From Lamellibrachia columna (lineage: Eukaryota > Annelida > Polychaeta > Sabellida > Siboglinidae), in NCBI GenBank assembly GCA_963662155.1, contig OY759263.1:4170041-4234040 (forward strand): a stretch of DNA of 64,000 bases, in the 5' to 3' direction. The position numbers and the translations under genes are program-made. Below the pieces are notes generated by a model. It did no database searches. It had not been told where the DNA came from and saw nothing but the letters and a program-made list of their open reading frames with translations. Shown here one piece after another: positions 50,901 through 63,000 of this stretch (position 1 is its first letter; each line of letters starts with the position of its first letter).

Positions 50901-53900
50901 GTACATATGGCAGTGTTTGGAACATTTGACTGTTTTAAAAATGAAATGGATAGTCTACAATATGTACTTCAAATGCCAGGAAGTTACAAGTGTATCAGAA
51001 TATGATCATGCAGTATTGTGCTGTAATAAACAAATATAAATCACCACCATCATAGCTGTAACAATAATAAAATCTCTTATGATGTACTCATGCACTAGGT
51101 CACTCAAGTGGAAGGATTAGGTCACCAAAATGGGAGGCTTCCTTATGAGAAGAGGTACCAAGAACCAGGGTTGTTCTTCCGTTTAGTCCAGGGACAGCAT
51201 GGGTTCGGGCTGACACTGGGTGGATTGGAAGCGTTCTTCTCGCATCTCACCAACAACAGTTGCACAAGACATGTGAACCTGCTCGGCCACTGGCCAGTGC
51301 TGGAGAAATGCACAACTTAGCATAACCCCTGCTAAACACACTATGATCTGTTGCGTTACAACTGAAACTCTACAAACCAGTGATACCAGCAGAGTGAACA
51401 GAATGTTAGTATGTTAGTTCAGTAAACACAATACCTGTACAGTAAACACGATGTCAGTAGAGTGAACAGAATGTTAGTACAGTAAACACAATATCTGTAC
51501 AGTAAACACGATGTCAGTAGAGTGAAATGTTGAATGTGTTACTACAGCTAAAGTAACACTACTAGTTCATGTCAGTACAGTGAACATAAAAGGCCAATGA
51601 GATGTCCTACTTTGTGCTAGAGAAACAAGGTGGACAGAGTGCCCAGATGGATGGGTCATGTGAAAGTGGAAGTTTTTGACAAACTATTACAAAAATAACA
51701 GTATCTACTGACCACAGAGCTCCATCAACACATTCATGTTGCATGGTTGAGAAACATGCAACCAGTGACCACTAATTATTTAGCAATCCAAGAACAAACC
51801 GGCATAAAAAAAAGCAAAACAAACATTTCTTGGTACAGATCACGTAAGTTTATCTGCATTCATATTGTCAGATATCGTTTCAAGCATCATTTCTGCACCA
51901 ACAGTAGTTATAATACTATCCAAAACATTGCCTGTGCAGCAGCTAACTTTAGAGAGAAACCAGAAGGAGATGGGTCTTACCTGCTAGTCCTACATGGAAG
52001 CCTATTGCACTCAGAGAGAATGGGAAGTTAGACATATTCACTCCAATCTTGATCCACTGTAAACATAAACCAAAGAGTACAAAGTGCATGATAACCTGAC
52101 ACCGATGTAACAACATAACTACTGCTGCTGAACCTGCGATCGGGCACAACAGTGATTGGTATTACCACATTTTGTTGCGAAAGGTAACATTTCATTATAA
52201 AAAACATTTTTAATGAATGAAAAAAAAAATTAATTACATATAACAAACTTTTAATTGTCAACATGTTTTCCAACATTTTCTTTTGGGCAAACATATAAAA
52301 TGTGAGCAACATGAACTTGCAACGTTATAGGTGAATACAGCAACTGTCTTTTCAAAGCAACAATGTACCTGCAGTTGAACAAACTGCCAACACGTCTTCA
52401 CAGTGCACACAGAACATAGACATTTCTGCAACTGCATTCTTTTATTTGCTATAATGTGTGTGTTTGGCAGGTGACTAGGGCTGACTACTGACCAGGACCA
52501 GAAGCAGCAGTAGAGGCACCAGGGCCATCACAGTGAAGATGTTGGAGATGAAGTTAGATGGGCGCTTGTCTGCGACGCGGAACATGTGCTGCAACAGACA
52601 TCATTGGAACAATGGCCAAGTGTGCACTCTTTTATGGCACAAACCCAGTATGCACTATCTCTATGGCACACACCCAGTGTGCACTATATCTATGGCACAA
52701 ACCCAGTGTGCACTATGTCTATGGCACACACCCAGTGTGCACTATATCTATGGCACACACCCAGTGTGCACTATATCTATGGCACAAACCCAGTGTGCAC
52801 TATGTCTACAGCACAAATCCAGTGTTCACTATCTCTATGGCACACACCCAGTGTGCACTATATCTATGGCACACACCCAGTGTGCACTATATCTATGGCA
52901 CAAATATCAGCAAACTGGGAAAAAGCCAGAGTAAGAATGTAACAATTTTACAATTCATCAATGCCACTTTTACGATGGCTTTAAAACACACTATTATAAT
53001 GCACTTAACTGCAAGAAACACATTTTTATCACATGCACTTGTGACTTCTTGAGTTGGCAGTAAGTGCTTTCAGCTGTGGATGTGATGGTCTTTCAAGACA
53101 ATTAAAATTTTAATGTAAAATGCCTCAAATAACTATAGAAATGTAATGTTATTATTGTTGTTATAATGGCACATCATGTAAAGTAATATAGAGCAATGAC
53201 ATCCATGATTGATATGTCTAATGAACAGAAGTTTGTTAAGTTGTTGACACACACCTTAATCTCTGGCTTCGGTTTGAAGCTATCAACTTTATCTGGGGAC
53301 GGCTGCGCAGAGTCAGAGAACTTGAGATTCACGTCAGCCTGGTACAACAGTAGGCGACCAGTCAACATGGTTGAAAACTAACTATAATAACTGCTGCAGT
53401 AAAAAAACATTATCCACAACAGTATAACATACAATTAATTTAAATAAAAATACAGCGCGTTTATCAATTTAAATTGCACAGTAAACAAAATTGCAGAGAA
53501 TACATTAATAAAATATGCCTCATAAATTTTTTTAAACACACCTTACATTAAAACAGAAAAATAAGCAAAATAAAGTTCACTAATCACACAGGAACAATTC
53601 TCTCAATAGAAGTCATGAAGACAAAGCATAATTAACTAGCTTTACTTTGGGGAACAATGACTTAGGTGATGATAGCCATTGTGATAACTAGTTTGTTAGA
53701 ATGTGGAATAAGATGAACTTACAACAATCCAGGAGAGTGGGTTTTGGATGACAGCATCCCCCACAATCAGTTCCATGCTGTACTGGCCAGACAGGTAGCC
53801 GAACTCTTTCTCGCGACTCCCAACGTCCTACAACAGCCAGCAGACAGAATGATAACAAGTCTAGTGCGTCCATCCACTTTTGGTCAAAAATGTTTAGGAA

Positions 53901-56900
53901 ATGTTTAAACAAAATATACGAATATATCATTACTTCAAGGGGTGCCTGACTCGAGTCAATGCAAATTAGCATCTGCCAACTTTCAACATTACATCACGAA
54001 ATTCGCCGATCTGATGTGACTGACACCATATCACATTCAGATCCTCACCCATTGGTGGTCATCGACATGTACATTTCTATTGCAAAAATAATTTTGTTGT
54101 GAATTATTAGGACAATCTAGGAATTGTAATTTAAATATAGGAATTATAGGAATGCTGAGCATCCTGCAAGTCTTGATGGCACCTACTGGTCCAGCACACT
54201 GGACAACCTAAAGTTCTTTCCCCTTGGACAAACACTCATATTTGCATAAAAACACGGGTAATAACAAAAAAAGTCAATCTAAAAAACAAATGTAGTGTTA
54301 TCTCAGTGTGAAGGAGATTATCCATATTGCCATATACCCACTTCTCACCAAAAATTATAAGACTGTTATATGCATCATCAAAGAAAAAAATTACTAAAAA
54401 GCATGCAAAAATCACATAAATTAAGAAATCCCAATAAAGAGAAAACTCCAAACATTTGTTTGCCCTAAAAGGGTGAGATATATATGACATGGCTTATCCT
54501 TTCTATTGGAAAACTTAACCTTCTGTGACAATAAAACTGCAAGAATGAATATAGAAAGTTTGTCTAATGAGAAGAGAAATGTCAACAAAAAGAATAGATG
54601 AAAGTTAAACCAATTCCTGTGCATATGAGTGTTTGTCTTTGAGGGTCACCTTTCAACAACATCATATGAGTGTTTGTCTTTGAGGGTCACCTTTCAACAA
54701 CATCATATGAGTGTTTGTCTTTGAGGGTCACCTTTCAACAACATCATCATGTTTCATTATTTTTAAGTTTTACTTACTGCATGCGGGATTTACTAATAAA
54801 ATACCAGATGTTCAAAGAATTGTTAACAACAATGCTCTTAGTCTGCAGTCATGCAACAGTTTCTTTTGCTTCCAACAAAACTTGAGCAGAATACATAATT
54901 TAAGTGTTGTACATAACGAATGTCCCGTTTGTCGTGGTGAGATCAGCTGTGTCTGCAACGATGGACATGGGTGTCGGGTACTCGGGAATTGTGAAATTCT
55001 GACGCTACCTCGACATGCCAGTGATGCACCATACGATCTACATCACACACGAGACAGCAATTACCAATGCAAGTATGCGTGTTGCGAACGAACATTATGT
55101 GCGAGTCTGCCCAGATCATGCGCAGAGTATACAAAGAACATGACCCCTCCATTGACGAATTTGGTGTCATGGACCTCATGGTCAGTTTCGATGGTTCCTG
55201 GATGACCCGGGGCCACAGGTCCATGTATGGCATCGGATGCGTCGTGGAAGTGGTGACAGGACTGGTGATCGACTTCACCATCCTGTCGCTCTACTGTCAG
55301 AGCTGTGCGTGCGCAGCATCACGTTACAGAGGCCGGGACATTGACAACTTCAAGAAGTGGTACGAGGCGCATGACGACTGTACAGCAAACTACACCAGGT
55401 CCTCCAATGCAATGGAGAAAACGGCTGCTGAGATTCTGTGGAACAACTCTCTAGGGAAGCACAACTTCCGCTACACAACAATGTTGTCAGATGGGGACTC
55501 TAGCACCTACAAACCTGTGTGTGACTTGAAGGTGTATGGCGCAGGTGTGGGCATCCGCAAGGAGGAGTGCACCAACCATGTTGCAAAGTGAATGGGGACG
55601 GCACTGCGTAACCTCACCAAGGACACCAAAAAAGACTGGAGTGACTCTCGGTGGACGCGGGCATGGAAAGCTCACCCTGGCAGCCATCAACAAGCTGACA
55701 TTGTATTATGCAAAGGCAATTCGGAGCTGCCGCGTCTTTCTTCCAAGCGGCGTCCCCCGATGAGGAACCCCACCACAACCACTTCCCCGTTGGCCGCAAC
55801 AGCTGGTGCTTCTTCCAGCGGGTACTGGCAAAGGGAGGGGAGCCAGTCTACCACCGGGACACAGTTGGCACACCCTTAGCAAAGGACGTTGCAGAGAAGG
55901 TCAAGGAGGTGTACGTCCGTCTCGGCCATCCTGACCTGCTGGATCGCTGCTTGCAGGGCAAGACGCAGAACGCTAACGAGAGCCTGCACTCGAAGGTGTG
56001 ACTGAAATGTCCAAAGACAGGCTTTGTTGGCCTGATGCGTGTTTGTGCTGCAACCTGTTTAGCGATTGTGGAATTCAATCAGGGGATTGGTTCGACGGTG
56101 ACCCACAGCTATGCAATAATGGGGCTGCAGTGTGGCAGTCGACTGAAAGTGTCAGCTGCAGAGGCAGACAGTCGTCGGTTGCGAGAGTCTGTGCGGCAAG
56201 TGCAGGCCAGCACGATGGAGGCCCGTCGGGCACGAAAGGTTGCTCGAACAATGGCTCGAGATGCCTCCACCTATGCACCTGGGATGTATTAGGGATTTTG
56301 CTGTGCTCCAGTGAACTGTACATATGCTCCAGTAAACTTTATCTGTATGAACTATGGACTGGTGTGCTATTTTCCAGACGTTTTACTGTTTGGTAATTTT
56401 TTTTTTTATAAGTTGCTTAGTTTGTCATATTTTTATTATTTTACAATGCCAATGACTCTGAACTTTGCCTTTTGATAGATTATACATTCAGTATTGTGTA
56501 TGCAAAGTTTCAATCATCTAGGTTGCTTTTCAGATGTTGAAATGTATGTGCCAATGTACATAAACTTTGAACACGATTTTCTCAAAAACATGTTTTCCCT
56601 CACACCTACTGCCTCCCATGTCACTTATCTCGGCTATTGTTTGACAGAATTGCTTGAAACTTTCTACAGTGTTTCTTAATAGTATACTCTTGAAAACTAC
56701 GTTGTAACTTTTTAGAAAACATTACCTATATTTTATATAATGAACCATCAAAAATTTCATGATAAAAAAAATACATTCCGATGTAAAAAAATCATAAAAA
56801 CAAGTTTTGTGAAAACTGGGAAAGTCAACTGACTGTTTTCATTGGGGTTATGTGGAGTAACTACACACCAAATTTGAGCCCTCTAAACTCAATGGTTACT

Positions 56901-59609
56901 GATATAAGTCACACGCAACATTCAATCCAAGATGGCTGCATACCGTGGGAAAATCTGTATGAAACTTTCTGACAAAAATTCACAGCATTACTGTTACCTG
57001 GACTTGCAATCTATGAAAGTTTCAGCTCTGTAGGTTCAGTGATAATGAAATAAGAAAATAAAATGTGTTTAGACCCAAGCGACGCCTTAAATTTATCAAA
57101 GAAATCTAACATTGTTTACATTTCAGTACCTGTATAACCTACCAAGTCAAACGTGTATGTATTTGATGAATCAACTTCAGCAACGAAGATGATTTCCCGA
57201 CGCGTCTTCTGATTGGTCAGTCGGACAAACGTCTGGTGAGCGGTCATCAGAGCATTTGCAGCAGTGTTGCGCAGCTGAAACTTCATTATGATTCGCTGCA
57301 GATGGTCGACATCGAGCACACGTGGAACCTTGTTCGGCTGCTGCAGCCTGGTTACACAAACAAAAACCAAATAAATAATTTCGATTAATTTATTGGTTAT
57401 GATAGAACAAAAATTGAAACATTTTCAATTGTTTCACTTGCGACTCCAGAGTCGACATGAATTAATAACACCATACACACAGCACATTGTGATTAAAACC
57501 CACATCATAACACGACTTTACACTCAATCAATATCAGACCAATCATACAGAGACAGAATTCTCTAATGACAAAGATAACAATACCAACTGAACATAATTT
57601 AAAGTCACATGTAGAAGGAGAAAACCGCCACCAAGATCAGAGTGTGTGAAGAGAGATTTGGCAGGAGTGGAGAACGAAAGTGGGAGATGGGGGAGTGGAG
57701 ACAGGTAGTGGGGATAGCAGTGAAACGGGAACAAGGACAGGAAACCAAAAAATTTACAAACAGTATCGATGCCAGTCTCCCTCTGCAATTCAGGGATTAA
57801 GAGGAGAGCAACAAAGACATGAAACCATATGGATATCCTGTGGCAATAATCAGATGGTTTATATAAACATGATCAGGTTGACCCCAAATACAACAACTTG
57901 CTGCTGATGAGAGTACACACCTGGTCATCCTGGGGGCAGTTGTCTGGTCCTTGTCTGCCACGCCCAACTCCACGTTCTCTATGGACACCTTCGTTGTCAC
58001 CTTCACTCTCACCTGTCATCAAGCAAAAAGATAAATTGCACAAGCTTCGAAATGGCAGCAAGAGGATTCAAACCAAGGTTCTTTTGTATGAGTCAAATAA
58101 TTTAACTACCAATAAACCAAGCCCCACATCACACAATCCAAGTTATCTCAGAGATACAGAATACATTTTTATAACTTACATTGAAAACATTTCTCACACC
58201 TATAGCATCTGCAGTGCTTCATGTTTGAGAACAACAGATGAGCGATTTGTTAGTTGTTGTTTTTTTACCGTGTGGTGGCGCCACCATTTCCCATTCAGAT
58301 TCTGCTGTTTTCACCATGAAATTTTAATAGGTACTATTTGTGCTATAACTTTTGTACAATGAAATAAATCTTTACTTCAGTAAACCCCATACATAGGAAT
58401 TGGTAAAACGGTTTTGAATTGCAACATGTCATCGATCACCGTAGGTGTAGCATAGCCCTACGCAAGGCCATTGTGCAGTGGGAGTTCACTGGCCATTGCC
58501 ATGGGCACGGCACTGGCTTTGTGTTTGGCTTTGCTTGGGCGGTTTGAAAATTGCAATTGAGATTCACAAATACGCTTTGTGTAAGAATCAGATATATAGT
58601 CTTAAATGCAGCTTAGTAGACAACACCAACTCGGGTGAAATGGCATGCTTCCATTGCATCGTAAATCACTATGCTAAATGCTCAACTCGGTGCGCAAAAA
58701 TATGAATTTGTTATCCGCACATGAAACAGTGAATCAACTTTAAGTGGTACCCGTTATGTACGTTATGAATTTATGTGTTTAGAGCGGTTGAAAGATGAAG
58801 TGGAACAATTATAAATATTGCCGTTTTCAATGTTTAAATCAACTTTTACACTGCATGTAAACTTACATGCGTGTTCAATTGCTCAGATCCAGGTTATTAT
58901 TTTCAATTCTAGTGTAGTCGGTCAATCAGATTGTAGTGAACTATTGTAGATCCCTAACCTATTTCATAACTGTACATGTAAAAATAATACACATTGACGC
59001 TAGTTAACTCAGTTTATAAACTGCATATAGGCCGCACGGCCAGTACAATGTGGCTTCGATGGCGTTTTTGCAACCTCAGTGCAGTGGGCATCGATCGACA
59101 TTGGGAACCCCTAACGCTCCTTGCCGACTATTGGACCCCGAACACCACGTTATAAAGAGTTTAAACGTTCCTTGCAAATCTGATACTCAAGAAACTCCTT
59201 GTCGAGACGAACCTTTGCAGATGGCAAGCGATTTTAGTAATTGGTGCGAGCGATAAATCGTTCCCTAAATTATTGATTTGTGCAAGTGATACGGAATGAG
59301 ACCAATCACTCGCCTTAAATGTGATGGACTTCATCTGTAACAATATTATACTTTTTATTCCTCTCAGGTAACCTGTTCACTGCAACTGTCCAATGTCCCG
59401 ACATTGCACTGCACCTGGGAAATATGACCACCTGTTAATTTTTTTTTTTATATTCTGAAGTGATCAATGTGTCAACTTTTAGGACACGCACCTCAGATCC
59501 AGATGTTCCAATGAGTCTCGAGTCCTTTGTTTGTGGACTCACGCTAACAGTGATGGCGTAGAAACCACATGCGGGCTTTGCCTCAAGGAAGTCCAGCTCA
59601 TACAAAGCA
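47952..59609 (-). CDS. RPN2: RPN2 (ribophorin II), oligosaccharyltransferase subunit, C-terminal half
   Basis: Subunit of the ER-membrane oligosaccharyltransferase that N-glycosylates nascent proteins. Nine exons in transcript order: 59492-59609, 57921-58012, 57143-57347, 53723-53827, 53255-53338, 52493-52588, 51981-52056, 48493-48622, 47952-47958. All borders are AG/GT and phases agree, giving about 303 residues, equivalent to roughly the second half of the 631-aa human protein. Family landmarks: VELGVADKDQTTAPRMTR, HQTFVRLTNQKT, IFVAEVDSSNTYTFDL, KPKPEIKHMFR-x-x-DKRP, then three membrane segments (SNIFTVMALVPLLLLLVLWI; FHVGLAAIFGLYYLYWV; RYLGFIGIPTFLFGNRLF). The last exon contributes only the final Lys and stop, giving an AAKRK end; this exon is a splice-site inference. 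N-terminal exons must lie right of the window or were not recognised. Confidence 0.93.
48953..49113. repeat. 22-bp tandem repeat
   Basis: Unit ACAATGTCAGTCCAGTAAAT plus two bases, about seven copies. A shorter version is in copy 2 at about 50618-50705. Confidence 0.8.
49285..50117. mobile_element. 833-bp insertion with TAGTAC target duplication
   Basis: Interrupts copy 1 of the local triplication. TAGTAC lies on both sides (49279-49284, 50118-50123), whereas copy 2 has one TAGTAC at the same place. Ends CATATGTGTTAAGTTTC and, inverted, CAGACATGTTAAGTTTC are similar. Internal GAGACCCTCCGATTTA is duplicated near the right end. Superfamily not assigned. Confidence 0.8.
52632..52905. repeat. 29-bp minisatellite beside an RPN2 exon
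   Basis: About nine copies of ATGGCACACACCCAGTGTGC plus ACTATATCT. Each unit contains a small palindrome (GCACAC/GTGTGC). As with the 26-bp array, the unit length is not a multiple of three and has no plus-strand stop, so all three plus frames are open (118-164 codons). Starts about 45 bases from the exon at 52493-52588. Confidence 0.92.
54622..54744. repeat. 41-bp tandem repeat, three copies
   Basis: CATATGAGTGTTTGTCTTTG then AGGGTCACCTTTCAACAACAT, three near-perfect copies starting at 54622, 54663 and 54704. It lies in the RPN2 intron, just left of the dead transposase. Confidence 0.92.
54890..56292 (+). pseudogene. Dead Kolobok/'Mutator-like' DDE transposase
   Basis: Plus-strand relic in the RPN2 intron between exons 53827 and 57143. 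The main frame, 55067-55591, has MVSFDGSWMTRGHRSMYG (first catalytic Asp), LSLYCQSC, SSNAMEKTAAEILW, MLSDGDSS (second Asp) and ECTNHVAK. A stop then replaces the residue before MGTALRNLTKD, frame shifts follow near 55640-55710, and KGKTQNANES-type sequence (QGKTQNANESLHS, third acidic residue) is at about 55955-55995. A second stop follows before PKTGFVG. The end is ARKVARTMARDASTYAPGMY. The N-terminal part is scrambled. It is homologous to the intact protein at 60881-63299 but clearly a different subfamily. Confidence 0.85.
58050..58125 (-). other. Possible tRNA-derived SINE head
   Basis: On the minus strand GGTTTGAATCC (58064-58074) resembles a Pol III B box. About 35 bases before it is TTGGTAGTTAAATTATTTGA, like a decayed A box, followed by an anticodon-arm-like TTTGACTCATACAAAAG. 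Fold not computed. Confidence 0.35.
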
Positions 59610-59621
59610 CTGCAAACATAA

Positions 59622-59807
59622 ATATTGTTGCCACTTGGAACCCAGACTCATCTACCAGATCCTTAATATATTGTTGCCACTTGGAACCCAGACTCATCTA
59701 CCAGACCCTTAATATATTGTTGCCACTTGGAACCCAGACTCATCTACCAGACCCTTAATATATTGTTGCCACTTGGAACCCAGACTCATCTACTAGACCC
59801 TTAATAT
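59622..59807. repeat. 46-bp tandem repeat, four copies
   Basis: ATATTGTTGCCACTTGGAAC then CCAGACTCATCTACCAGACCCTTAAT, at 59622, 59668, 59714 and 59760. It lies 12 bases upstream (transcript sense) of the RPN2 exon ending at 59609, inside the region expected to hold the branch point. Confidence 0.93.
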
Positions 59808-60049
59808 ATTGCAATCATAGAAAAACAAACAAATGACATACATATAAGTATGATGAGCCCACAAGTTATTTTGGTCACCTTGAATGAATTACAGCTGATA
59901 CTGTACCTAGAAGATTTTAGCAGAATTTTTAATAACAGCCAAAAGTTACACAACAATTCTGAGGCAACCCTGCTACCATTCGTTCCAGAAACCTGTGTGA
60001 TTTTGCTCACATATACGTTCATTTCATATACCACATTTCAGAGTCTTAA

Positions 60050-63000
60050 GGGGAGACACTACATCTACATAGGTTTTTTTTTTCTGTGTGTAGCTAGAAA
60101 ATTTGTTTTTATGCCATTGTGTACAGTTGGTCTTACTGAGTAAAAAATAATTGGAAGATTTTTCTGTCGGACCCCCCGTTTCCATGGCAACAAACAAAAT
60201 GGCCACCACGTTACTGAATTTTGGCTTATCTGAAAAGTTACAACACTCAAAAAGTAATAGATATTTTAGCAAACTGTTTTCACAATCATCATTGGTGTAC
60301 TTTCCTCTAAAACTTCACCAAAAAATGTTTTTGATTATATAAAAAAAAAATTATTTTATTTTTTTACATTATTGGTACTGAAAAAATAAATAAAAAATGG
60401 CTCGTTTGTTTACACAACACCCAAGATAATGTAAAAATTTTAAATCTATTTTGGTGAGTTTTTAGAGTATACAAGGCTGAACATAGTAATGCCAACCAGA
60501 TGACTATAGTGTTTTTACTTCCAGAGTGTTGTAACTTTTCGTTGTCAAAATGACAGTTCTGAGAAAACAGCCGTCAAAGTCTGAACTAAGTTATTTTTAT
60601 GTTTTTCTCACAGAATGTCTGAGATGACCAACATTCTGATAGCTTGAACATATGTGTACATTATGTGCATGTTATTTGGAGTAATATATGATGAACAGTG
60701 ACAAAATAATGTAATCTTTTACCCCTACCCCCTTCCAGAGTGATGCAAATTTTCGTTGTCAAGAACATGATTTCGATCAAATGGCTTTCAACAATTGTAA
60801 TACAACAATAAATAAATGAACAGATGAACAACAATGAACAACAGCAAAATGTTCATATTTACAAAGGTTTATATAGCTAGCTAGAATCCGCCGGCCACAT
60901 AAGATGGTCCTTCCCGGCTCTGGTCCCTAGCACTTTTCTGCTTTCGCTTCTCAGCACGGCCCTTTCGAGCCACCTTAGCAGACCTAGTGCTGGCACGATC
61001 CGACTGACGAATGCGTTGACTGTCATTCTCCTCCACATAAGCCTGGCTCACTTCGTTTACTTCAATGGCCAGCAACTCCATCACGTGGGTGAGCTGACAC
61101 GCACCAGCATTGAAGCAGCTGACCGCTCGCGCAACAGCACCATGCAACTTGGCTCGCCCAACAAACACCGTCTTCGAGCATCGGCTCCAGATGACGGAGT
61201 GCAGGGACTCATTGCCGTTTTGCGTTTTGCCTTTGGCAAGGCGCTTGAGTAAGTTCGGATCTGACATCCGCTTGTATACCGGAACCATGGCTTCGGCAAC
61301 ATCGTAGGCGAGTGGGTACCTGATGTTGCCCTCATGTGGTGGTGGTTCCTGGTCTTCTGCTAGGGCTTGCTGGTAGAAGCACCAGGACTGTGGGCAACGA
61401 GTGTGGTGAGGATCGTCATCAGTGCTCATGCAGTGGAACAGAGTCGCCCACACTCTGCTCCGCATGCTGTCCTCATCACCACCGCCCATGATCGCACCGC
61501 GGTAATATTGTTGTAGCTTCAATGCTGTTTGCTTCGTGAGGCGACCCGGTCCACGTCCACCAAGCTTCTCCTGCTTCGACAGCTTGAGAAGAGCCGTTCC
61601 CATGCGCTTGTGGGCATGGTTCACGCACTCTTCTCTCTCGATGGTGACGTCAGGTCCGTATGGCTCCAGGTCGACAACAGCTTGATATGCCTTGGAGTCG
61701 CCATCCCCGAGCATGCCCGTGTACATTAGTCCGCGGGTGTGCACTGAACGCGTCCATAAACGCTTCGCCGCCTCCACTTCCATGGCATTTGAACTTCCGT
61801 GGTAGTTCACAGAGCAGTCATCTCGGTGGATGGCATACCACTCAGCGAACACGGCAGTGTCTGCCCCAAGCTGTGCTTTCTTCAGGCTGCAACTGTGACA
61901 GTACATGGACAGTACTTCATAGTCCACCACCAGCCCCGTCATGATGTCTATGACAGCCGCCACACCATGCATAGACATGTGGCCTCGTTTCTGCCACGTC
62001 CCGTCAAAGCTGACCGTGATGCACATGGGGCTGTCATCTACGTCGCCAGGGTTGGTGGCACTGTGCATAGCACGCACAACGTCGGCACTCTGCTGCAGCA
62101 CAATGTTGGTTGCCTCCACAGTCTTGCTGATAATCCTCTTCTCCTTCTTCTGGAAAGTTTTGAGGTGCATGGCCGGAATGCCAAGAACACCACAAAACTC
62201 TCTCATCGCAGTGTGACCAAGACCAAGATGGTTGAAGAGTAGAACCATGATGTCGTTGATGGCAAATGGTTGTGGGGTCACGCCAGTATCGAGCACCGGG
62301 GAAGAGTGAGTGCTGCCAAACTCGAAGTTACAGCTATTGCAGACTAACTTCAGTTGTAATGCAAATCCTTTGTTGTCGCCCGAGTTGATACGCAAAGCTT
62401 CATCGCACTGGCAATGTGGACAGTTGATGGTCTCAAGCAATCCGTTGATGCGGCACAAGTCCATGATACACCAGTGTGGTGAATCTATGAACGAGAAAAC
62501 AAAATATGTCAGATACTTCTTTAAAATGTTTGGTGAAATTAGAGAAATAGATACTTCATAGAAATTGTTTTAACAAAATTATGAACATTATAATTATGAT
62601 GAGTAAATGACTATATTCAATTGACTTACCAGCTTCTAACTTCAGATGGATAAGATAACACTAATTGTACATAATTATGTAAACAATAGCTGGTATGTAG
62701 AAGTCGAGTTGAAGTCTAAAGTTTTTACTGTTGTCTACTTCAAGAATACCTGTCAGTTGATAAGGATACATTGTCCTTTTTGAACAACTCTGGTTGTAAT
62801 ATTATAGGACTAGCAAACAAATAAAACACAACTTACCACTAGTATTGTCACTGACACTGGCAGTGGCAGTGGAGCTGTCATCTCTGACAGCTACATCTTG
62901 ATCAATCAAGCCTGGTTCATTGGCACAACGTAGTAGTGCCAGCTTCCTACGCGACGTACAGCTGGGCATAGCTGCAGTCCCTGTAGCTACCACAGCCACA

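Larger units (their letters stand above)
48650..51325. repeat. Three tandem copies of a ~0.75-kb unit in RPN2's penultimate intron
   Basis: Copy 1 48650-50324 (enlarged by the 49285-50117 insertion), copy 2 50325-51078, copy 3 partial 51079-51325. The shared core runs from AGGTCACCAAAGTGGGAGGC to TGGAGAAATGCACAA. The minus-strand core is open in copies 1 and 2 (SRFTYLVQLLLVRCE...) but that frame breaks in copy 3, so coding is unlikely. Confidence 0.85.

Noticed and set aside
52533..53052. 118-164-codon plus-strand frames rich in CALYLWH
   Set aside because: Frame-independent reading of the 29-bp minisatellite opposite an RPN2 exon and intron.
58050..58125. Functional tRNA gene
   Set aside because: Only box-like motifs remain; acceptor stem pairing is not evident and the A box is degenerate. 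Retained as a possible SINE head only.
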